Below are positions 24,132 to 31,365 of a stretch of DNA of 34,746 nt, one piece after another. The DNA comes from Desulfobacterales bacterium RIFOXYA12_FULL_46_15 (GTDB lineage Bacteria; Desulfobacterota; Desulfobacteria; Desulfobacterales; Desulfobacteraceae), in NCBI GenBank assembly GCA_001799395.1, contig MGTJ01000162.1, positions 145 through 34,890 of the forward strand, given 5' to 3'. Both the position numbers and the translations under genes were made by a program. Position 1 is the stretch's first letter. Each line of letters opens with the position of its first letter. The notes under the pieces were generated by a model. It saw nothing but the letters and a program-made list of their open reading frames with translations. It ran no database searches and was not told the origin of the DNA.

Positions 24132-24164
24132 GGAATATGACTCCTATTAAAATAAAGGTGGATA

Positions 24165-24593
24165 TTACTGGGCCATTGTCTTGATGAATATATCGATTTG
24201 TTCCGGGGAATGGTTCATCCCTTTCACCGGATAAGTGAATTTTGCCGTCTGGCCCGGTTTTACGAGGCCATCCTTGGTTTTTTCAGGGATAAGCCCGCCA
24301 ACGGCCTTGCCGTTTGAAAGAAAGAGCTGGACCCGGAACCGCTGGTCTTTTGTGCTGATGTTTTTTACAGCCACGTTAAGATGAAGGGAGTCTGTTCCTT
24401 CATAGGGTTTGATAACACATGAAAAATCTTCCAGAGAGGCTTCAGGGGCAATCTCTTTATGGATGCCGGAGGGTTTGGCACAGGAAAACGGTTCCCCCGG
24501 TTTTGGTCCCTGGGTCATACACCCGGCCAGAACCATCACTCCTGCTGTAACCATTAGAAATACCCATGAAAATTTAAATTTTGATCGCTTCAT
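24165..24593 (-). CDS. Small lipoprotein of unknown function
   Basis: This 142-residue protein has a lipoprotein signal: a basic N-terminus (MKRSKFKF), a hydrophobic stretch, and the lipobox VLAGC with the lipidated Cys at about residue 25. The mature part looks like one beta-sandwich domain, with LHLNVAVKNISTKDQRFRVQLFL and a C-terminal VKPGQTAKFTYPVKG, similar in style to proteins that bind at the cell envelope. No named family is claimed. The ATG at 24593 is preceded by GGGAG at 7 nt; an ATG 11 codons upstream lacks a site. It is the first gene after the sigma-54 promoter and probably heads the TAXI-TRAP/CoA-transferase operon. Confidence 0.8.
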   Translation of the reverse strand: MKRSKFKFSWVFLMVTAGVMVLAGCMTQGPKPGEPFSCAKPSGIHKEIAPEASLEDFSCVIKPYEGTDSLHLNVAVKNISTKDQRFRVQLFLSNGKAVGGLIPEKTKDGLVKPGQTAKFTYPVKGMNHSPEQIDIFIKTMAQ

Positions 24594-24663
24594 AAGATTC
24601 TCCCTTTTAAAAAAATTAATAAGCATACCCAGCCTTACAACCCATAAACAATCCTTGAGATAA

Positions 24664-24678
24664 GCAATTCAAGTGCCA
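24664..24678 (-). promoter_or_regulatory. Sigma-54 (RpoN) promoter
   Basis: On the minus strand TGGCAC (24678 to 24673), 5 nt and TTGC (24667 to 24664) match the -24/-12 consensus of RpoN promoters at all core bases with exact spacing. The start would be near 24652, about 60 nt before the lipoprotein gene. A sigma-54-dependent response regulator is encoded just upstream. Confidence 0.8.
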
Positions 24679-24756
24679 TGGGTTTGATTTTTTTTATCAT
24701 ATGGTCATTAAAAGGTCTTTAAAAATCCGGAAGGGTTTTGCCGGTGAGAGAAAAAT

Positions 24757-24808
24757 AAAAACCGTGCGGATATGCCCCATGCTTTCGGGCGGCATCCGCA
24801 CGGTTTTT
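24757..24808. terminator. Bidirectional intrinsic terminator
   Basis: A 15-bp perfect stem (24757-24771 with 24794-24808) is flanked by A-rich and T-rich runs, so it works on either strand. On the minus strand it ends the kinase-regulator-binding protein transcript just upstream of the sigma-54 promoter, insulating the two operons. Confidence 0.85.
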
Positions 24809-24831
24809 TGATTTGAACCAGCTGCACAGCA

Positions 24832-25812
24832 TCATCTGACAATCTGGTTGGCCATAATAAGAACGGACAAGGGGATTTGAATGCCGATTTCCTGGGCGGT
24901 CTTCATATTGACGGAAATATGATAGTGATCCAGGACCGAAGAGGGGATGTCCGAGGGTTTTTTATGGTTTAAAATCAGGATGGCCTTTCGGGCGGCAATC
25001 CTGCCCAGTTCATAATATTTGGGGACAAATCCGAGAAGAACCCCATCCTCTGAGACCATGCTTCCCACCGAAGACAGGGACGGAATCTTGTATGCATTGA
25101 TTTTTTCCATTATTTTTTTTCCCAGGACAATGATCATGGAGTCTGCCGGCAGGAAGACGGCATCGATCTCGGCTTTCATCCCAGGCATAAGGACAGGGAT
25201 ATCCTTTTCCCCGGAAATCAAGTATTCCTTAAGGGTGAACTTAAGCGTATTTTCCAGCCGCTTTGCGATATCCCTCTGGATAATGGAGTTCTGCTCTTTA
25301 GGATTATATATGATTCCAAGGGTTTTATAGGGGATGACCTTTTTCAGGATTTTCAACTGGTTTTCCGTCGATATTTTGTTGCTTGCTCCGGTAGCGTTAT
25401 TTTTTGAACTTTCCCAGCTTGCAATGATTCCCGATTCCACCGGGCTTGTAACCACATTAAAAACAATGGGGGTGTCTTTTACCCTTAACAGAACCGCCTT
25501 GGTGGCAGTGGTGCCAAAAACATAGATCAAATCCGCCGGTGTCTTTTGGATTTCCGTGATGATCTCCTGGAGCCGGTTTACGTCCTGACCGGCATTGTAT
25601 TTTGCCAGTGCAATATCATAGCCGGTATTTTTCAGCTCATGGATAAAGCCTTTTTCCGCCGTGGTTTCTCCCCGCCAGGTAATCATTGCAATCCGGTATT
25701 GTTTTGAAAAGGCCGGGGCCGCAGAGGCAATCAGGAACAAAAGAACCCAGAGTCCTGGAAGAAACCCATAAAAAAAATTCCATGAAGGTCTGTTGGAAAA
25801 TAAGGAAATCAT
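24832..25812 (-). CDS. ABC-type periplasmic substrate-binding protein (PF04392-like), orphan
   Basis: This is an exported binding protein (326 aa) of the type annotated as ABC transporter substrate-binding protein. An N-terminal hydrophobic segment (about 13-34) ends near AFS-KQYRI. The two-lobed fold is suggested by DLIYVFGTTATKAVLLRVKDTPIVFNVVT, then LGIIYNPKEQNS, and GVLLGFVPKYYELGRIAARKA. No permease or ATPase gene is nearby. The ATG overlaps the response-regulator stop by 4 nt, so it is translated with the two-component system. A sensing role, presenting ligand to the kinase, is plausible; so is a distant transporter. Confidence 0.85.
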   Translation of the reverse strand: MISLFSNRPSWNFFYGFLPGLWVLLFLIASAAPAFSKQYRIAMITWRGETTAEKGFIHELKNTGYDIALAKYNAGQDVNRLQEIITEIQKTPADLIYVFGTTATKAVLLRVKDTPIVFNVVTSPVESGIIASWESSKNNATGASNKISTENQLKILKKVIPYKTLGIIYNPKEQNSIIQRDIAKRLENTLKFTLKEYLISGEKDIPVLMPGMKAEIDAVFLPADSMIIVLGKKIMEKINAYKIPSLSSVGSMVSEDGVLLGFVPKYYELGRIAARKAILILNHKKPSDIPSSVLDHYHISVNMKTAQEIGIQIPLSVLIMANQIVR

Positions 25813-27209
25813 TTGCCTGGCAAAGAATTCTCCTTTTCCAGCTTGTGTATCCGCCGCAAGAGGGAATACCGGCTGATGTCCAGTATGCGGGCAGCCAGGG
25901 TCTTGTTTCCATTTGCCTTTTGCAGGGCATCATCGATAATTTGTTTTTCAAGGGATGACAATACCGTATCAATGGGCCTGCTTTTCCGGGGGGAAGCCTC
26001 TGGGGCCGGTGATTGGAATTTATTATGATTATAATCGAGCATTTCCCCGGGCAAAAGCGCTTTTCCGACAGCAGGACCTTCGCAGAAGATAACGGCCCGC
26101 TCGATAATATTTCTCAGCTCCCTGACATTGCCATACCAGGGATAGGCCAAAAAGATTTCTTCAACTTCAGGCAGAAGGGTTTTAGGGGTTTTTCCCATGT
26201 CTTTTGAAAAACCTTCTAAAAAATAATTGCTCAGCTTAAGGATGTCGTCTTTACGCTCCCTTAACGGCGGGGCATGGATGGAAACCACATTCAGCCGGTA
26301 ATACAGGTCTTTTCTGAATTTTTTATCCTCAATGGCAGAAATCAGGTCCTGGTTTGTGGCTGCAATAATCCTGACATCCACTTCAATGTCCTTGCCGCTT
26401 CCCAGCCGTTTAAACTGTTTTTTTTCAAGAAAGGTCAAAAGTTTTGCCTGGATGGACAATGGCATTTCACCGATTTCGTCAAGGAAAACCGTACCATGGT
26501 CGGCAATTTCCAGGAGTCCTTTTTTTTGTTGTTTGGCATCGGTAAAAGCCCCTTTTTCATAACCGAAAAGTTCGCTTTCAATTAAATTTTCCGGAAGGGA
26601 TGCACAATTGATTTCCATAAACGGGGCTGTGTTTCGTTTGCTCTTAAAATGGATGGCACCGGCAATCAGTTCTTTGCCGGTGCCGCTTTCTCCCAGGATC
26701 AGCACTGTGGTATGGTCTGTTTTGCAAAGGATTTCAATCTGCCTGTAGATCTCCATCATTTTTTCGCTTTCCCCCACAAGATCACAGAACCGGTTGATTT
26801 TGCGCTGCTGATACCTTAAATATTCCACCTCCCGTTTCAGAACACGGCCTTCAACAGCCTGGGCGACCAGCTTTTTCAATTCTTCCAGTTCAAAGGGCTT
26901 GTTGATAAAATGAAAGGCACCTGATTTAATGGCTTCAACCGTGATTTTTGTATCCCCAAAGGCTGTCATGATAATCACGGCAATGTCCGGGTCATGGGTT
27001 CTTATTTTTTTCAAGACCTCAATCCCGTTGATCCCCGGCAATCTCAGGTCTAAAAGGACAACGCCGGGATTGAATTCTTTCAAGAGTTCAAGGGCGTTCT
27101 CACCGCTGTTGGAAATTTTTACAACAAAGCCGTCTTCCGAAAAATCCATTTTTAAGGACCGGCAGAGGATTTCTTCATCATCAACAATCAGAATCCTTTC
27201 TTGATCCAT
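25809..27209 (-). CDS. Sigma-54-dependent response regulator (NtrC family)
   Basis: This is a transcriptional activator of 466 aa with three domains. The receiver has Asp10-Asp11 and the phosphoacceptor Asp54 in VLLDLRLPG, and a conserved Lys in INKPFE. The central AAA+ domain has Walker A GESGTGKE, then YEKGAFTDAKQQKKG, a GAFTDA form of the GAFTGA loop that touches sigma-54, and Walker B GTVFLDEIGEM. The C-terminal Fis-type helix-turn-helix is ANGNKTLAARILDISRYSL. I chose ATG 27209, giving MDQERILIVDDEE; a TTG at 27239, preceded by AAAGGTGA, is a real alternative that would overlap the kinase by 14 nt. The likely target is the sigma-54 promoter at 24664-24678. Confidence 0.93.
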   Translation of the reverse strand: MDQERILIVDDEEILCRSLKMDFSEDGFVVKISNSGENALELLKEFNPGVVLLDLRLPGINGIEVLKKIRTHDPDIAVIIMTAFGDTKITVEAIKSGAFHFINKPFELEELKKLVAQAVEGRVLKREVEYLRYQQRKINRFCDLVGESEKMMEIYRQIEILCKTDHTTVLILGESGTGKELIAGAIHFKSKRNTAPFMEINCASLPENLIESELFGYEKGAFTDAKQQKKGLLEIADHGTVFLDEIGEMPLSIQAKLLTFLEKKQFKRLGSGKDIEVDVRIIAATNQDLISAIEDKKFRKDLYYRLNVVSIHAPPLRERKDDILKLSNYFLEGFSKDMGKTPKTLLPEVEEIFLAYPWYGNVRELRNIIERAVIFCEGPAVGKALLPGEMLDYNHNKFQSPAPEASPRKSRPIDTVLSSLEKQIIDDALQKANGNKTLAARILDISRYSLLRRIHKLEKENSLPGK

Positions 27210-27225
27210 GGAGGTATCTGCCTTT

Positions 27226-29520
27226 TTAAGCCTGTCCAAAGGTCACCTTTCCGGCCGGGCTGTTTTTCATTTCACCGGTCACAGGAAGAATCAGTGTAGC
27301 CAGGGTCCCCCGGCCTTCTTTACTGTCAATATAAATGCAGGCATTGTTTTTTTCCAGGAGTTTATGGGCAATGGAAAGACCCAGACCGGTCCCGTTGGGA
27401 TGGGTGGTAAAAAAAGGATTAAATATCCGGGAAAGGTGTTCTTCCTTTATCCCTGACCCGGTGTCCTTGAAAGAAACGGACAGGAAATGATCCGGCATGG
27501 AAAAAGGCCGGTCAAAAGGCTGGGTGATTTGTTCCATGATCCTGTCCGTATTCTTTGCTATTTTTATGGATATGATCAAACAGCCTCCTTTTGGCATGGC
27601 ATTCACTGCATTCAGCAGCAGGTTCAAAAATACCTGTTGAATCTGCTCCCTGTCCATAAAGGCATCCGGGACAGGGTCATCATATTTTTGAACAATGGTG
27701 ATATTCTGTTTTTGTATTTTTTCCATCAGCAGGTCAAGGGTTTTTTTGAGCACGGCTTTGATGTCCACGGGTCCGGGAAAGGATAGGGACGGTCCTGAGA
27801 ATTTTAAAAGATCTGTCACAATTGTATTGAGGCGGTCGATCTCACTTAATATGCCTTCGAGAAGAAGCAGTTGTGAGGGCCGGGTCAGCTTTTTGGCCAG
27901 TACCTGGATGCTGGTTTTCATTCCGGCCAGGGGGTTTCGGATCTCATGGGCAATACCGGCAGACAATTCACCCATGGAGGCCAGTTTGTCAACCCTGAGC
28001 ATTAATTCTTCCATTCTCTTTTTCAGGGTAATATCCCGGATATCGGCAATGGCACCGATGATATTCCCACTGTTGTCGTTCAAAAGAGAGGTATTGATCT
28101 CAATAAAAACAGGTTCAGCCTGATGATTCAGATAGTCTATGACATGGTGCTCAATCTTTTCTTTTTTTTCAAGGGTCAGGATCAGCAGGGACAGGATTTT
28201 TTCCATGCTGGGACTGAATTTTTCTCTGGAGTCGTCTTTTTTTCCTGTGTTGTGAAATGATAAAACCGTTTCTGCACTTTTGTTGATCGAGGTCAGTTCT
28301 CCCTTTCGATTTACAGTGACAATACCGCTGGACACGCTTCTGAAGATATCGTCGTTAAAGGTTTTAAGATCAACAATCTCCTGCATGCTTGTTTTCAACC
28401 GGGCAGCCATGTTGTTGAATTCTCTTGCCAGACCCTGGAGTTCATCTGATGATTCCAGCCGGATGACCTGGTTGAGGTTGCCTTCCCCAATGGCCCTGGC
28501 ACCGGTGATCAATTGGCTGATGGGATGGGTAAGGCTTTTGACAAACAAAAGGGATACAAAGATGATCAGGCCGATGATCAAGGCTGAAAAAGTCACCACG
28601 CTCTGTCTGAATTTAATAATATCAGACATGAATTCAGAACTCTGCAAGGTGATCCCCACGCTCCAGTTTTTCATTCTGCACGGTGTGTAGACCATGTATT
28701 TTTTTCGTTTTTGATAAAGATATTCCCCAAAGCCGCGTTCTCCTGCTGCCATTTTTTTTATCAGGCCTGAAAACCTGGTGTCCCCGTTTTGAAAAAAAAT
28801 GTCTATGGGGTTAAGGCTGTGATCCGGGTGGTATATCAGATATCCGTTGCCGTCTATCAGGAATGAATATCCCTGGGAACCGATTTTCAGGCTTGAAACA
28901 AATTGGGTAAAAGCAGCCCATTTGATTTCAAAGGTAAGAATGCCGACAGGTTTTGTCTTATCTTCAAAATCATAGACTTTTTTCGCAAGGATCAGACATG
29001 GATCGGATAAGGCTTGATCCAAAATGATATCGGATAAAAACAGGTCTTTTTCCATGACGGCATTGAACCAGCCTGAGCCATGGGATATTTCAACCGGTTC
29101 TTTGGTATCCCCGGGAACCGTCAGGAGGGTCCGGCCCTGAAGATCGATCAGGTGAATCCGTTTGCAATATTGATTCTTTGTCTCATATTCTTCCAGCAGC
29201 CGTCTGGATGTATCCAGGCGCTGGCCGAATTCAAACTGAAGAAAGGAAAGCTGGATAAAGGGGAAATTGGAGAGCAGGTTGATGTCTTTTTCAATGACTT
29301 GAAAAAAGGTGTCAATCTGCTGGGCGGTTTTGTCGGCAAGATTGCCCAGTTGTTCCGTGGTCTGTAATAAAAGCGCGTTTGATGCGGTTTTATAAGAATA
29401 ATACCCTACTGCAACCAGCGGTATAACCCCTAAAATGAAAAAAATGGCAATGAACTTTGACCGTATGCTGGAAAACAGGCGATCCGAAAATAAAACAATG
29501 CGCTTCACATCAGTCCTCAT
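27226..29520 (-). CDS. Membrane sensor histidine kinase (dCache-HAMP-PAS-HisKA-HATPase)
   Basis: This is the sensor partner (764 aa) of the adjacent NtrC-type regulator. Transmembrane helices at about 22-42 and 308-328 enclose a 260-residue periplasmic region of double-Cache type (SYSFLIDGNGYLIYHPD-like end near 218-232), which commonly binds small organic ligands. A HAMP linker (about 330-382) and a PAS-like domain (about 388-500) follow. The HisKA motif is GIAHEIRNPLAG with His525. The ATP-binding N box is LLLNAVNAMPKGG and the G boxes are FKDTGSGI and GTGLGLSI. The ATG at 29520 has AGGAG only 3 nt upstream. The first gene of the leftward operon, it may be translationally coupled to a 28-codon upstream frame. 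Confidence 0.92.
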   Translation of the reverse strand: MRTDVKRIVLFSDRLFSSIRSKFIAIFFILGVIPLVAVGYYSYKTASNALLLQTTEQLGNLADKTAQQIDTFFQVIEKDINLLSNFPFIQLSFLQFEFGQRLDTSRRLLEEYETKNQYCKRIHLIDLQGRTLLTVPGDTKEPVEISHGSGWFNAVMEKDLFLSDIILDQALSDPCLILAKKVYDFEDKTKPVGILTFEIKWAAFTQFVSSLKIGSQGYSFLIDGNGYLIYHPDHSLNPIDIFFQNGDTRFSGLIKKMAAGERGFGEYLYQKRKKYMVYTPCRMKNWSVGITLQSSEFMSDIIKFRQSVVTFSALIIGLIIFVSLLFVKSLTHPISQLITGARAIGEGNLNQVIRLESSDELQGLAREFNNMAARLKTSMQEIVDLKTFNDDIFRSVSSGIVTVNRKGELTSINKSAETVLSFHNTGKKDDSREKFSPSMEKILSLLILTLEKKEKIEHHVIDYLNHQAEPVFIEINTSLLNDNSGNIIGAIADIRDITLKKRMEELMLRVDKLASMGELSAGIAHEIRNPLAGMKTSIQVLAKKLTRPSQLLLLEGILSEIDRLNTIVTDLLKFSGPSLSFPGPVDIKAVLKKTLDLLMEKIQKQNITIVQKYDDPVPDAFMDREQIQQVFLNLLLNAVNAMPKGGCLIISIKIAKNTDRIMEQITQPFDRPFSMPDHFLSVSFKDTGSGIKEEHLSRIFNPFFTTHPNGTGLGLSIAHKLLEKNNACIYIDSKEGRGTLATLILPVTGEMKNSPAGKVTFGQA

Positions 29521-29603
29521 AAACTCCTGTTATAAACCTGCCGTCCATCCATAGGTTCGATCCGGTCATATCCTTTCAAGGGTGTTTCAAGATACCGGTT
29601 CAT
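29517..29603 (-). CDS. Possible 28-codon leader peptide before the kinase gene
   Basis: An ATG at 29603 opens a frame of 28 codons (begins MNRYLETPLKGYDR) whose TGA overlaps the kinase ATG as ATGA. Such an overlap is typical of translational coupling. The ribosome site is weak, with GGAT about 12 nt upstream, and no family is recognised. It may be a chance frame, but the kinase ribosome site lies inside it. Confidence 0.3.
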   Translation of the reverse strand: MNRYLETPLKGYDRIEPMDGRQVYNRSL

Positions 29604-29800
29604 GGTGGAGATCTTTATCCTTCTGCCTGGGCTTTGGCAGCATTGGCAATAAGATTCGTCAGGGTTTTACCTTTGGCTTTGTATCATGGGAAAATACGGA
29701 TTGCCAAGGATTTATAGAGAGAAACTTGACTTTTCTCCCTTAACTGATATGAGTTCTCCCAGGGAATTGCTTTATTAACCAGGGGCCGGGGCAAAAGAAA
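29521..29800. other. Divergent intergenic region between kinase and glpD-like genes
   Basis: The right part holds a candidate rightward promoter, TTGACT at 29726-29731 and TATGAG at 29748-29753 with 16-nt spacing. TTGGCAAT at 29643-29650 is repeated in inverted form at 29700-29707. I see no terminator and no stable RNA. On the minus strand a protein-like frame interrupted by TGA ends at 29615. Confidence 0.4.
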
Positions 29801-31363
29801 ATGGGATTCTCAGATATCCGGGGGGAATACGATATTGTTGTGGCCGGGGGCGGGATCACCGGCGCAGGCGTTTTCCATGAGGCTGTCAGACAAGGCTTTA
29901 AAACCCTTCTCGTGGAAGCCCGGGATTTTGCCTGGGGCACTTCGAGCCGTTCATCCAAAATGGTCCACGGAGGTTTGAGATATCTGAAACAAGGCAAATT
30001 TTTCATGACAGGAGCGGCGGTGAAAGAGCGGGAATATCTTCTCAGACAATACCCGGGTCTTGTCACTCCCATAAAATTTATCATGCCCTTGTTTGATCAT
30101 TACGGCCCATCCCGGCTGTCCATGAAAGCCGGGCTTTCCATTTACAGTTTTCTCGCAGGAGAAAAACAGCACCAGGGGTTTAAAAAAAAAGAGGCCCTAG
30201 AAAAAATCCCTGGTATAAGAGAGGAAACCCTTTTGTCTGCTGTGGGGTTTAAAGACGCCCAGGTGGATGATGCACGGCTTGTGCTCAGATTGATCCATGA
30301 TGCCTGCCGAAACGGGGGAAAGGCGCTTAATTACACAAAGGTGACAGGCGTTGAAAGGGATAAAAAAGGATGGGTGGCCGCAGTCCTTGTGAGGGGTGAA
30401 GCCACCGGAACCGGGCGTGAGATCAAAAGCCCGGTATTGATCAATGCCACGGGCGCCTTTGCAGAAATCCTTCACCCATCGCCCATGAAAGGATTTCATA
30501 TCCGGCCCTTGCGGGGCAGCCATCTTTTTTTTTCTTCTGCCCGTATTCCCCTCACCCGGGTCATCAGTTTTATCCACCCTGCAGATTTGCGGCCGGTTTT
30601 CCTTTTTCCCTGGGAAGGAGTGATGGTGCTTGGGACCACGGATGTGGACCATGATGCGGATTTGACATCAGAACCCGGGATATCAAAAGAAGAAGCGGAT
30701 TATCTCATGGAAGGCGTAACCCATGTCCTGCCCGGGATGAACCTGAGCCTTTCCCGCTGCATCTCCTCCATGGCCGGGGTAAGACCGGTACTGAGCCGGA
30801 AAAAAACGGCTGCTTCAAAGGAATCCAGGGAACACGTGGTATGGCAGGACAAGGGTCTGGTTACGGTTACCGGCGGGAAGCTCACCACATTCCGGCTCCT
30901 GGCCCGGGATGCGCTTAAGGCGGCAAAACCGTTTCTGCCCGTGAGAGCACCCGGCCCGGTCAGCCCTGCAAAAAGTCTTCCCCTGGATCTATATTCCTCT
31001 CTCAGGGTTTCAGGCAGGACAGTGGAAAGGATCATCGGGCGATACGGTCCCAAAGCCGGGTCCGGGATTCTGGGTCAGGATGAAACCCTTCTCACGCCTG
31101 TTGGCAATACCCCGGTCATCTGGGCGGAAATCCGTCATGCCGCAAAACATGAGAACATTCATCATCTTTCGGATCTCATGCTCCGCCGGGTCAGGATCGG
31201 CCTTCTTTTGCCAGAAGGCGGGGTTCACCTCCTGGACCGGGTTGAAAGCATCTGCCGCCCCTTTCTTCCCTGGGACAAGGAACGATGGGAAAAGGAAAAA
31301 AAAGAGTATGCAAATCTCTGGCAGACCTGTTATTCTCCGCCTGAACCCCTTAAGGAGCCCTGA
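29801..31363 (+). CDS. glpD: Glycerol-3-phosphate dehydrogenase/oxidase (GlpD-like flavoprotein)
   Basis: This FAD-dependent enzyme (520 aa) would oxidise sn-glycerol 3-phosphate to dihydroxyacetone phosphate and pass electrons to the quinone pool at the inner membrane. The N-terminal Rossmann motif is DIVVAGGGITGAGVFHEA with the following acidic residue in LLVEARDFAWGTSS. SKMVHGGLRYL is the strongly conserved GlpD block, and VTGGKLTTFRLLARDA occurs at the start of the C-terminal part. The length agrees with aerobic-type GlpD. The rightward operon continues with a kinase 2 nt after its stop. A weak purine-rich ribosome site precedes the ATG. The order dehydrogenase, kinase, AGPS-like flavoprotein suggests a dedicated pathway rather than simple glycerol use. 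Confidence 0.87.
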   Translation: MGFSDIRGEYDIVVAGGGITGAGVFHEAVRQGFKTLLVEARDFAWGTSSRSSKMVHGGLRYLKQGKFFMTGAAVKEREYLLRQYPGLVTPIKFIMPLFDHYGPSRLSMKAGLSIYSFLAGEKQHQGFKKKEALEKIPGIREETLLSAVGFKDAQVDDARLVLRLIHDACRNGGKALNYTKVTGVERDKKGWVAAVLVRGEATGTGREIKSPVLINATGAFAEILHPSPMKGFHIRPLRGSHLFFSSARIPLTRVISFIHPADLRPVFLFPWEGVMVLGTTDVDHDADLTSEPGISKEEADYLMEGVTHVLPGMNLSLSRCISSMAGVRPVLSRKKTAASKESREHVVWQDKGLVTVTGGKLTTFRLLARDALKAAKPFLPVRAPGPVSPAKSLPLDLYSSLRVSGRTVERIIGRYGPKAGSGILGQDETLLTPVGNTPVIWAEIRHAAKHENIHHLSDLMLRRVRIGLLLPEGGVHLLDRVESICRPFLPWDKERWEKEKKEYANLWQTCYSPPEPLKEP

Positions 31364-31365
31364 AT

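Noticed and set aside
29634-29650. Sigma-54-like TGGCAG...GGCAA on the plus strand before the glpD-like gene
   Set aside because: The GG-to-GC spacing is two bases short of the required 10 and the -12 element is poor.
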